Positions 7,101 through 13,617 of a DNA stretch of 14,274 nucleotides are shown here, piece after piece. The stretch lies in assembly GCA_035493595.1 (NCBI GenBank), contig DATJHZ010000538.1, forward strand, positions 1 to 14,274, in the 5' to 3' direction. The position numbers and the translations under genes are program-made. The notes beneath the pieces are model-generated. The model was not told where the DNA came from. It saw nothing but the letters and a program-made list of their open reading frames with translations, and ran no database searches. How positions within the stretch are numbered: position 1 is the stretch's first letter; every line of letters begins with the position of its first letter. This stretch comes from DATCRE01 sp035493595 (lineage in GTDB: Bacteria; Bacteroidota; Bacteroidia; Cytophagales; Cyclobacteriaceae).

Positions 7101-7576
7101 CGGGCAACAAATGCATTTGAATTTAATAATCCACCAATCCAGATATTGTGATCTGAATCTTCTATAATTCTCATCACCACGCAATGCGACTGTGAGAACT
7201 CTTCCATTCGTTCGAAAGTATCTGATTCACGATTATACCGATGAAGTCCTGAGTTAATAGTTGAAACCCAGAGAGCACCGTGACTATCTTCCAGAATAGT
7301 CTGGATTTTGTTTTTCAGTAGTGAGGATGAATCGCCCGGGATATTACGATAGATCTTAAAGTCATAGCCATCAAAACGGTTAAGACCGTCATCCGTGCCT
7401 ACCCATAGAAAGCCCTGGCTGTCCTGAAGTATGGAGGTAACATTGCCATTAGAAAGCTTTGCCTTTGACTCAATCCGCCGGAATCTGATTTTCTTTTCAA
7501 TCTTTTGAGCTTCACTGTTCAATGCCATCAAAAGGAGGAATGAGAGAATAGAAATAAGAATTCGCCTTTCGCGCAT
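4109..7576 (-). CDS. two-propeller periplasmic sensor histidine kinase
   Basis: A 1155-residue membrane sensor. Order: signal peptide (~1-23, ILSFLLLMALNSEAQ); fourteen Reg_prop-type repeats (~45-660, such as GFLWVGTDDGLNRFDG and KNIWIGSYSGLSRFD), enough for two seven-bladed propellers; a Y_Y_Y domain (~700-785, ending LSPGTYTFKVKASNNDG); one TM segment (~789-810); a long Q/E-rich coiled coil (~815-930); and a histidine kinase core with phosphoacceptor His938 in AHNLRAPVARI, N-box NLISNAIKYRHP, G1 DNGLGID (from 1083) and G2 GKGMGLYLV (1110-1118). This is the periplasmic half of Bacteroides hybrid two-component systems, which often sense glycans, but with no receiver and no AraC domain. A separate response regulator must exist and none is nearby. 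It is transcribed divergently from the FAD/Fe-S dehydrogenase. The ligand is unknown, and there are no polysaccharide-utilisation genes beside it. Confidence 0.93.
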   Translation of the reverse strand: MRERRILISILSFLLLMALNSEAQKIEKKIRFRRIESKAKLSNGNVTSILQDSQGFLWVGTDDGLNRFDGYDFKIYRNIPGDSSSLLKNKIQTILEDSHGALWVSTINSGLHRYNRESDTFERMEEFSQSHCVVMRIIEDSDHNIWIGGLLNSNAFVARYDYQTNKWKSHILFHSLDPIYAISQHSKDEFWLGTRLNGLYKWNQKTNTLENFKHDPFNRNSLPGDYIEEIVKDPQDNYLWLASRSGICRFDPKKLQYKNFTVSSTTAEGKTGLPVNDIMDICMDGEFMWIATENGGLSRMNRTTETFTNFNYNKYDPFTICNNSIWALHKDKQGRIWIGSYAKGLCVLDKVEIKFAEVEIPIENDLVNATLKDSKGRLWIGTEEGIVMQNKNKVYHFKHDEHNPSSLTTNAVNCLFEDSKKQIWSGHWNGGVNRYDEKTNSFVHYLPDLKRENGLTNPNVFSISESSVTRELLVCTFGGLFILKDQEKGIFENAISGKHEGDQLLITSYEDSKKNIWIGSYSGLSRFDLDTKKFTQLYMTNDTTEVSDRVNCILEDHKGRLWITSHAGLHQMISPTKFISYTIEDGLPVNVVQGIIEDNRGIIWIGTTNGLVEFNPETKTFKTYDESDGLHSSDFRRKAFFKDTDGKLFVGGRGLNAFYPDSLTKNTNLPSIYITDFKVFNQSIKPGQDNSILKKSITQTKEIFLTDKESFFSIHYVGLNFTASYKNQYAYQMAGFDKNWNYVGDLRFATYTNLSPGTYTFKVKASNNDGLWNEAGTSLIIHILPPWWKTIWFRALAILMFGFFIAGIYYVRVNTIEQRNANLENLINIRTQELQNTNQELANREQEIKQQNIELIKQREALAVQNDRLVQGQEEVSAQRDLLADQNYKLQEARHIIELKNQETLLHNQNLEIEVEKRTQELLAHNNQLEQFAFISAHNLRAPVARILGLGAVLKLPTTTAEDEKIILDKLIHTTQELDRVVRDLSLILDIRKNNSSVISPVNLIEEMQLVKANLQKEIEETETEIREDFSAIETINTVKPYIDSILMNLISNAIKYRHPDRKPIIEVQSSKFNESILLSVSDNGLGIDLTKHSDKLFKLYSRFHSHVEGKGMGLYLVKTQIDALGGTLEVSGKVNQGISFKIILPAKVEQIAFA

Positions 7577-7606
7577 GTTTAGGTTTGGTTGCTATTGCCA
7601 ATTTAT

Positions 7607-7614
7607 CAAAACTG
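7607..7614 (-). promoter_or_regulatory. possible -7 box for the sensor kinase
   Basis: On the minus strand CAGTTTTG (7614-7607) matches the Bacteroidota -7 consensus TAnnTTTG at all but the first base and would leave a leader of roughly 25 nt before the kinase ATG. No clear TTG box is seen at the expected distance, so this is weak. Confidence 0.22.
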
Positions 7615-7762
7615 GGCTATAAAATGGTTTTTTTAGCCATTAAACTTTGGAGGCCAAAGATCAAATCTGACAAAAAGAAATGGCAAATGGAGACAGAGGC
7701 CTTTGAATAAAGAAATTGCCTTTCATCATACTTTAAACCCGTTATATTTTTTCAGATTTAAT

Positions 7763-7770
7763 TAGTTTTG
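7763..7770 (+). promoter_or_regulatory. perfect TAnnTTTG box next to the dehydrogenase start
   Basis: TAGTTTTG matches the Bacteroidota -7 consensus exactly but ends only 5 bp before the ATG at 7776. Used as a promoter it would start transcription at or next to the start codon, giving a leaderless mRNA. I see no convincing TTG -33 element, so it may be chance. Confidence 0.22.
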
Positions 7771-7775
7771 CTGCT

Positions 7776-10694
7776 ATGAATTTTAGCGTTTTAGAAAGAG
7801 AGTTAGAGGGTGAACTGTTTACCGACGAAGTTACACGTCGGTTATACTCCACCGATGCATCAGCTTACCGTGAAATGCCCCAGGCTGTTGCCATTCCGAA
7901 GTCAGAAGAGGATATTGAGAAGCTTATCCGCTTTGCTAATGAAAATAAAACCTCTGTTATACCCCGTACTGCGGGAACATCCCTGGCAGGTCAGGTTGTT
8001 GGTGGCGGTATTGTAGTTGATGTCTCGAAGAACTTTAATAAAATTATTGAAGTAAACCAGAAAGAGGGATGGGCAATTGTTCAGCCTGGTATTGTTCGTG
8101 ATGATTTAAACTATCATCTGAAACAGTTTGGTTATTTCTTCGCCCCTGAGACGTCAACAGCCAACCGCGCCATGATTGGCGGCATGATTGGTAATAACTC
8201 TTGCGGATCGAATTCTGTGGTTTACGGTAGTACTCGCGAACACTTGTTAGAAGTAAATGCATTCTTAGCTGATGGCAGCAGAGTGTGGTTCGGACCAATA
8301 GATCAACAAGAATTTCAAAAGCAAACAAGCCGCACAGATGGCAAACTTGAATCGAAGGTTTATCAGCATATTCATAAAGTTTTGTCAGATGACAAAAACA
8401 AAGCCGAGATAGAGAAAGAATTTCCAAAGCAGTCCATTGCCAGAAGAAATACAGGCTATGCCATTGATATGCTGGCGCGCATGCAGCCTTTCACACAACA
8501 TGGTGAAGACTTTAATTTCTGCAGTCTCATTGCAGGGTCTGAAGGTACGCTGGCATTTATAACATCGGCCAAGATTAAGTTGAGCCCTATAGCGCCACCG
8601 CATAAAAAATTAGTTTGTATCCATTGTTATAGCATTGATGAATCACTTCATGCTAACCTGGTGGCACTTGAATATAATCCATCAGCCGTTGAATTGATGG
8701 ATCACTATGTGTTTGAAGCTACAAAAAGAAATCGCGGACAAGCCGAGAACCGCTTCTTCATTGAAGGTGATCCAAAGGCTATACTGGTTGCAGAACTCAC
8801 GCGTGATTCTGCTGAAAAACTTGATGCGGATACTGCAGCGTTGATTGCTGCTTTAAAAGCGAAAGGATTGGGTTATTCATATCCAGTTGTTGGCGGTGAT
8901 GATATTAAGAAAGTATGGAACTTAAGAAAGGCAGGACTTGGATTATTATCCAACGTGCCAGGCGATGAGAAGCCAGTACCGGTTATTGAAGACACTGCTG
9001 TGGATGTCAACGATCTTCCCGGTTACATTGCTGATATGGGTGATGTGTTAAAGAAGCATGGTTTGTATAGTGTTCATTATGCTCACGCTGGTTCAGGTGA
9101 ATTACATTTAAGACCGATCATAGATTTAAAGACGACAGATGGTGTAAAGTTATTTCGTGTTATTGCTGAAGAGACAGCCACGTTGGTGAAAAAATATGGT
9201 GGTTCATTATCTGGCGAGCATGGAGATGGTCGACTGAGAGGAGAGTTCATTCCTCAGATGATTGGTGAGCATAACTATAAATTAATTCAGGATCTTAAAA
9301 AGGTTTGGGATCCGAATAACATTTTCAATCCAGGTAAAATTGTAGCTACTCCACCGATGGATACAAACCTGCGTTATGAAAAAGATAAAGGAACAAAAGA
9401 GTTTGATACCATTCTTGATTTCTCTGATACGTTAGGCATTGTAAGAGCCGCCGAGCAGTGTAATGGTTCTGGTGATTGCCGGAAGACAGAAGTAAGTGGA
9501 GGTACGATGTGCCCAAGCTTTATGGCTACACGTAATGAAAAAGAAACTACGCGTGCTCGTGCGAACATCTTGCGTGAGATGATTACACAATCTGATAAAG
9601 CAAATCCATTCGCGCAAGATGAAATAAAAGAAGTGATGGATCTTTGCCTGAGTTGCAAAGGTTGTAAATCAGAGTGCCCTTCTAATGTTGACATGGGCAA
9701 GCTGAAACAAGAATGGCAATATCAGTATTACAAAGAAAAAGGAGTTCCGCTCAGAAACAGATTGATTGGAAACTTTAGTGCAGGCATGAAGTTAGCTTCA
9801 TTTATGCCGTGGGGTTATAAAGCAGTGTTCAGCAACAAAGTTACAGGCAATCTGGTGAAAGCCATTATGGGCTTTGCTGCCGATCGAAGCATGCCGCATC
9901 TTTCTGATACTACATGGCTGAAATGGTTTAAAAAAGAATTCAAACCAACGGCTGCAAATTCAGCAAAGACAGTTTATCTTTTTATTGATGAGTTGCTGAA
10001 TTTTAATGAAGCAGAGATAGGCATCACAACAGTGAAGTTGTTGGATAGACTTGGATACCAGATCAAATACATTCCGCATGCTGAGTCAGGCAGAAGTTTT
10101 CTGTCTAAGGGAATGTTGGAAGAAGCTCGCGAGCTTGCGAAGAAAAACATTGCAACGTTTGGTTCTCTCATTACTTCAGAGACACCATTGATAGGGGTGG
10201 AGCCTTCTGCTATTCTAACATTCAGAGATGAATATCCTGATCTCGTTCGCGGTGAAGAAAAAGAAACAGCCAAACGGATTGGCAAGAATACTTTTATGAT
10301 TGAAGAGTTTCTGGCGAATGAACTTGATGCAGGCCGAATTGATTTGAGTTTGTTTAAAGAACAGAAGTCACTGATAAAACTTCATGGCCATTGTCAGCAG
10401 AAAGCATTGTCATCGCTCACACCAGTAAAAAAGATTTTAACTCGTATGGGTAATAACCAGGTGCACATTATTCCTTCAGGATGTTGTGGTATGGCCGGAT
10501 CATTTGGGTATGAGAAAGAACATTATGATTTGTCTATGCAGATTGGCGAGTTGGTTTTATTTCCTGCTGTAAGAAAACAACCAGAAGAGGTTTTGATAGC
10601 GGCGGCAGGTACAAGCTGTCGTCATCAGATTAAGGATGGTACGGGGAGAAAATCTTATCACCCTATTGAAATCATTTGGAATATGTTGAAGTAA
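7776..10694 (+). CDS. FAD/Fe-S/CCG fusion dehydrogenase, YdiJ/D-2-hydroxyacid type
   Basis: A 972-residue three-part flavoprotein. Residues ~34-270 are a PCMH-type FAD-binding domain (IPRTAGTSLAGQVVGGG, then NNSCGSNSVVYGSTREH). Residues ~275-525 are the FAD-oxidase C-terminal domain with HYAHAGSGELHLRP and SGEHGDGR; His437, His444 and Glu481 fall where D-2-hydroxyglutarate dehydrogenases bind their metal. Residues ~560-640 hold the iron-sulphur cysteines: CNGSGDC (562, 568), C579, and CLSCKGCKSECP (624, 627, 630, 634). The C-terminal CCG-like domain has C873 (GHCQQKAL), C903-C904 (SGCCGMAGSFG) and C948. Length and order match E. coli YdiJ (about 1018 aa). The expected reaction is oxidation of D-2-hydroxyglutarate, D-lactate or a similar acid, passing electrons to a carrier. 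The exact substrate cannot be read from the sequence. A small STAS-like gene follows 42 bp later. All key motifs are intact. Confidence 0.9.
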   Translation: MNFSVLERELEGELFTDEVTRRLYSTDASAYREMPQAVAIPKSEEDIEKLIRFANENKTSVIPRTAGTSLAGQVVGGGIVVDVSKNFNKIIEVNQKEGWAIVQPGIVRDDLNYHLKQFGYFFAPETSTANRAMIGGMIGNNSCGSNSVVYGSTREHLLEVNAFLADGSRVWFGPIDQQEFQKQTSRTDGKLESKVYQHIHKVLSDDKNKAEIEKEFPKQSIARRNTGYAIDMLARMQPFTQHGEDFNFCSLIAGSEGTLAFITSAKIKLSPIAPPHKKLVCIHCYSIDESLHANLVALEYNPSAVELMDHYVFEATKRNRGQAENRFFIEGDPKAILVAELTRDSAEKLDADTAALIAALKAKGLGYSYPVVGGDDIKKVWNLRKAGLGLLSNVPGDEKPVPVIEDTAVDVNDLPGYIADMGDVLKKHGLYSVHYAHAGSGELHLRPIIDLKTTDGVKLFRVIAEETATLVKKYGGSLSGEHGDGRLRGEFIPQMIGEHNYKLIQDLKKVWDPNNIFNPGKIVATPPMDTNLRYEKDKGTKEFDTILDFSDTLGIVRAAEQCNGSGDCRKTEVSGGTMCPSFMATRNEKETTRARANILREMITQSDKANPFAQDEIKEVMDLCLSCKGCKSECPSNVDMGKLKQEWQYQYYKEKGVPLRNRLIGNFSAGMKLASFMPWGYKAVFSNKVTGNLVKAIMGFAADRSMPHLSDTTWLKWFKKEFKPTAANSAKTVYLFIDELLNFNEAEIGITTVKLLDRLGYQIKYIPHAESGRSFLSKGMLEEARELAKKNIATFGSLITSETPLIGVEPSAILTFRDEYPDLVRGEEKETAKRIGKNTFMIEEFLANELDAGRIDLSLFKEQKSLIKLHGHCQQKALSSLTPVKKILTRMGNNQVHIIPSGCCGMAGSFGYEKEHYDLSMQIGELVLFPAVRKQPEEVLIAAAGTSCRHQIKDGTGRKSYHPIEIIWNMLK

Positions 10695-10703
10695 GAATGT
10701 AAA

Positions 10704-10723
10704 TTGGGTAGACCTTAACCCAA
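10704..10723. repeat. intergenic hairpin TTGGGT-N8-ACCCAA
   Basis: A perfect 6-bp inverted repeat fills the 42-bp gap between the dehydrogenase stop and the STAS-like start. The GGG/CCC core makes a moderately stable RNA stem. CTCTTGACTG follows instead of a T-run, so it would at most reduce read-through. It could separate expression of the two genes by attenuation or mRNA 3'-end protection. Confidence 0.4.
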
Positions 10724-10736
10724 CTCTTGACTGACT

Positions 10737-11150
10737 ATGAAAGACCTCATTTTTGATACTGCCTATGCTAAAGTAACATACGATTCAGAGAAGCGCATGA
10801 TGGTGTTGGTTTGGGATGGCAGTCCAAATCAGGATGAGTACAAGAAACCATTTCTCACCATGCTGGAGTATGGACAAAAAAATCCGGTTGATGGAATGCT
10901 CTCTGATATTTCAAAACAAGGCATCATCAACCCGGATAACAGAAAGTGGTTTGAAAAGGAAATGATGCCAAAGGCTGTAGCTGCCGGACTGAAACGAGGT
11001 GCTATCGTTACCAATGGAAATGCTTTTAAAATGTATTACATTAATCTTATTCTTTCGGCAATTAACAAGTTTCCTATTGCAACGAAACTTTTCAATAATC
11101 AAAAAGATGCTCTTGATTGGCTGGATAGTTTTCAGTCTTCAGGAAAATGA
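10737..11150 (+). CDS. STAS/SpoIIAA-like small protein
   Basis: A 137-residue soluble protein with alternating short strands and helices: KVTYDSEKRMMVLVWDG at the N-terminus, a central helix with NRKWFEKEMMPKAVAAGLKR, a strand AIVTNGN, and a C-terminal FNNQKDALDWLDSF helix. This profile fits the SpoIIAA-like/STAS fold proteins common in Bacteroidota, whose C-terminus typically reads F-x-x-x-x-x-A-x-x-W-L. I see no conserved phosphorylatable Ser in a typical anti-anti-sigma motif, so partner-switching is not established. It follows the dehydrogenase on the same strand after 42 bp and could be co-transcribed. No function is assigned; the fold call is from pattern resemblance only. Confidence 0.62.
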   Translation: MKDLIFDTAYAKVTYDSEKRMMVLVWDGSPNQDEYKKPFLTMLEYGQKNPVDGMLSDISKQGIINPDNRKWFEKEMMPKAVAAGLKRGAIVTNGNAFKMYYINLILSAINKFPIATKLFNNQKDALDWLDSFQSSGK

Positions 11151-11181
11151 TCTGAGTACGTACCTCTCTCGAGAAATAATT

Positions 11182-11197
11182 AATCCATAATTGGATT
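11182..11197 (+). promoter_or_regulatory. inverted repeat before the MocR gene (operator candidate)
   Basis: AATCCA-TAAT-TGGATT is a perfect inverted repeat with 6-bp arms, ending 23 bp before the ATG at 11221. It lies in the 70-bp gap after the STAS-like gene. GntR-fold regulators often bind short operators near their own promoter, so autoregulation is plausible. The overlapping ATTGGATTGG also gives a short direct repeat. Confidence 0.35.
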
Positions 11198-11220
11198 GGC
11201 ACAATTGTAAATTCAGCGCG

Positions 11221-12660
11221 ATGAAAGATGTTATGGAGATAAAGCCCGATCATAAATACATGGAAGTTGCTGAGCGTATCGAATTGCTCATCGACAAGAA
11301 GGTGATGAAGATTGGTGACAAACTTCTCTCGGTGCGTGCGCTGAGTAAGGAACAAGGAATAAGTTTGAGCACAGCTTTTCAAGCATACTATTTTCTGGAG
11401 AGTAAAGGTCTTATTGAAGCCAGGCCACAATCGGGTTACTATGTAAAGTATTCGCCGGTGCATATTCTGGATATGCCTGTAGTGGGTGACCCGATGGATG
11501 ATGCCGTGCCTGTGAGCGTTGATGATATGATCAACAATGTTTACCGTGATCTGAACGCCAAGGGTGTTGTTAATTTTTCAGTAGCTATTCCTTCAATCAA
11601 ATTATTACCAACAGCTAAACTCGCCAAGGCAACGCTGCAAGCTTTGCGCGAATCACCAGCAAGTTGTCTAAACTATGAGAATGCACAGGGCAATCCTTTC
11701 CTGAGAAAACAAATTGCAAGGCAGGCTTTTAATTGGGGAGGAACACCAAGTGAAGATGATATTGTAGTAACAGCGGGTGCTGTTGAAGCTCTTTCACTTT
11801 GTATGAAAGCTGTAACAAAACCTGGCGATACCGTTGCTATTGAAGCACCAACCTACTACGCCATCTTCCAGGTAATGGAAAGTCACGGATTGAAAGTTGT
11901 TGAGATTCCAACAGACCCTACCGTTGGAATTGATATTGACTATCTTGAAAAAGCAATCACAAGATTTGATATTAAGGCCTGCTTGTTTGTGAACAACTTC
12001 AATAATCCATTGGGAAGTCTCATGCCAGATGATCGCAAGAAGAAGTTGGTAGAGATGCTCGCGAAGAAAGAGATTCCTTTGATTGAAGATGATATTTACG
12101 GTGAGTTATATTTTGGCAAGACCAGACCAAAGACCTGCAAGTCGTTTGATAAGAAAGGATTAGTATTACATTGTGCCTCATTCTCAAAGTCACTGGCACC
12201 AGGCTATCGTATTGGCTGGACCATACCCGGTAAATTTAAAGAGAAGGTAATCCGGTTGAAGCGCATGCATTCTGTTTCAACGAATACATTAACGCAGGCT
12301 GCAGTTGCAAACTTTTTAAGCAACGGAAGATTTGAATTGCATCTTCGTCATTTGAGGAAAGCTCTTCATACACAATCGTTACGTTATCTTCAGGCTGTGT
12401 CTGAATATTTTCCGGAAGATACGCGTGTAACCAGACCGCAGGGTGGCTTTACACTTTGGATCGAAATGAATAAGAAGATCAACGCGTACAAGCTTCACAA
12501 GAAAGCTCTCAAACTAAATATTGGCATTGCACCCGGCCAAATATTTTCTACGCAAGGCCGCTTCGAGAATTGCTTTCGTCTGAGTTACGGAGAACCGTGG
12601 TCTGATAGTATCGAAGAAGGTATAAAAACGTTAGGTAAGTTGGTTAGAGAGTGGAGGTAA
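11221..12660 (+). CDS. MocR-type GntR regulator / PLP-dependent aminotransferase-like
   Basis: A 479-residue fusion from the ATG at 11221; ATG 11233 is also possible, and the TTG at 11191 is rejected because it overlaps an inverted repeat. Residues ~10-75 are a GntR winged helix (LLSVRALSKEQGISLSTAFQ, ending EARPQSGYYV). Residues ~110-479 are a fold-type I aminotransferase domain: NNPLG (Asn262 binds PLP), EDDIYGEL (Asp290, Tyr293), the Schiff-base Lys323 in SFSKSLAPGYRIGW, and Arg453 in FRLSYGEP for the substrate carboxylate. MocR proteins use PLP or a PLP adduct as effector and usually control vitamin B6, GABA, taurine or amino-acid genes. All PLP residues are intact, so ligand binding is expected. 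No pdx or gab gene is next to it, so the target is unknown. It converges with the SirB1-like gene, 5 bp apart. Confidence 0.9.
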   Translation: MKDVMEIKPDHKYMEVAERIELLIDKKVMKIGDKLLSVRALSKEQGISLSTAFQAYYFLESKGLIEARPQSGYYVKYSPVHILDMPVVGDPMDDAVPVSVDDMINNVYRDLNAKGVVNFSVAIPSIKLLPTAKLAKATLQALRESPASCLNYENAQGNPFLRKQIARQAFNWGGTPSEDDIVVTAGAVEALSLCMKAVTKPGDTVAIEAPTYYAIFQVMESHGLKVVEIPTDPTVGIDIDYLEKAITRFDIKACLFVNNFNNPLGSLMPDDRKKKLVEMLAKKEIPLIEDDIYGELYFGKTRPKTCKSFDKKGLVLHCASFSKSLAPGYRIGWTIPGKFKEKVIRLKRMHSVSTNTLTQAAVANFLSNGRFELHLRHLRKALHTQSLRYLQAVSEYFPEDTRVTRPQGGFTLWIEMNKKINAYKLHKKALKLNIGIAPGQIFSTQGRFENCFRLSYGEPWSDSIEEGIKTLGKLVREWR

Positions 12661-12665
12661 ACTCA

Positions 12666-13520
12666 CTACACTCCCAGATCACCACCGTCTGCAATCAGCA
12701 ACAGTAATTCTTTTACTTCTTCGGCCTTGGCATGTTCACCCATTTTATCGAACGACATGATGAGGTTTCTCAACACACGTCTTATAATTTCAAGACTTGG
12801 ACATGGTTCAAAGAATGAATCCTGTGGAGGAAGGTGAAGTTCATTCACATAGTTTTCTATGTCTTGCTTCGAAAAGATCAATCCTTTATTAAATGCATTG
12901 ATATAAAATTGTGCCTGGTTATCATGCTTATAGGTGAGCACAAAAAGGTTAGGAAGGTTAACACCATAAATGGGTAACTTTAACTTCTGCGCTACCAGCA
13001 TATATATAACACACAGTGTGAGCGGATTTCCTTTTTTGGTTTCAAGCACTACGTTGATCATCGAATTTCCAGGTGAATGAAAATTCTTGGTGTTAGCGCC
13101 AAACTTCAATTTATTAAAGAGCACACCGTTGATTACCTTAACCTCATCGAAAGGGTAGAGGTCTGGCTTAAACTCAAGCCACGTCTCATAATAAATTTGT
13201 TCAAGGTCTTGCTTGAGTTTGAGAAGCTCAATGTCAGGATATTGATATGTTGCAACAAGCCACATACCTGTGAGCAGATCTTGCTCCGGGCTTGCGTACC
13301 ACTCCTGAATTCGTTCTTTTAATAGTTCGTATTGAAGCGTATGAATGAGTTCTTCAATTCTGCGTTGTACGTGAGCATTGAAGTTGCTTTCCCACTCCTG
13401 TTCCAGGTATGGAATAATACTCGTACCCAATGAAAGAATTTTCTCTTCGATGTGCGATACGATCTGTGCATCTTCATCGTCGAGCAATGATACAAGCGCT
13501 TTTATTTCTTTTTCTTCCAT
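12666..13520 (-). CDS. SirB1/transglutaminase-like (Transglut_core2) protein
   Basis: A 284-residue soluble protein. The first ~100 residues are helical and charged (EEKEIKALVSLLDDEDAQIVSHIEE), resembling a HEAT-like repeat. Residues ~105-235 match the transglutaminase-like core2/SirB1 family: NSMINVVLETKKGNPLTLCVIYMLVAQKLKLP followed by GVNLPNLFVL. The C-terminus is a TPR-like helical pair (RRVLRNLIMSFDKMGEHAKAEEVKELL). In the relatives I know, the equivalent segment reads GVxLPxHF with a His; here position 192 is Leu. Cys170 lies in the GNPLTL segment, but I cannot say it is a nucleophile. Many SirB1-type proteins have no assigned reaction, and this copy may be catalytically dead. The 3' end is 5 bp from the convergent MocR gene, and the acyl-CoA carboxylase gene lies upstream on the same strand. 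Confidence 0.75.
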   Translation of the reverse strand: MEEKEIKALVSLLDDEDAQIVSHIEEKILSLGTSIIPYLEQEWESNFNAHVQRRIEELIHTLQYELLKERIQEWYASPEQDLLTGMWLVATYQYPDIELLKLKQDLEQIYYETWLEFKPDLYPFDEVKVINGVLFNKLKFGANTKNFHSPGNSMINVVLETKKGNPLTLCVIYMLVAQKLKLPIYGVNLPNLFVLTYKHDNQAQFYINAFNKGLIFSKQDIENYVNELHLPPQDSFFEPCPSLEIIRRVLRNLIMSFDKMGEHAKAEEVKELLLLIADGGDLGV

Positions 13521-13617
13521 TCGGAATTATTCGGATGCTTAAACATTAATATTGATTCCCAAGAAGAGGAAACCTTTGTGCAATTTCAGATTATCTGTCA
13601 ACATCACAAAATAAACG

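Noticed and set aside
4109..7576. Tandem DNA repeats in the kinase
   Set aside because: The propeller units repeat at protein level only; the DNA has diverged and shows no tandem array.
8044..8427. 127-aa minus-strand frame inside the dehydrogenase gene
   Set aside because: It lies opposite strongly conserved FAD-domain codons; its translation is Cys/Leu/His-rich with no domain, so it is a shadow frame.
11191..11220. TTG start extending the MocR protein by 10 residues
   Set aside because: The extension reads MDWHNCKFSA, unlike family N-termini, and overlaps the inverted repeat at 11182-11197; ATG 11221 fits better.
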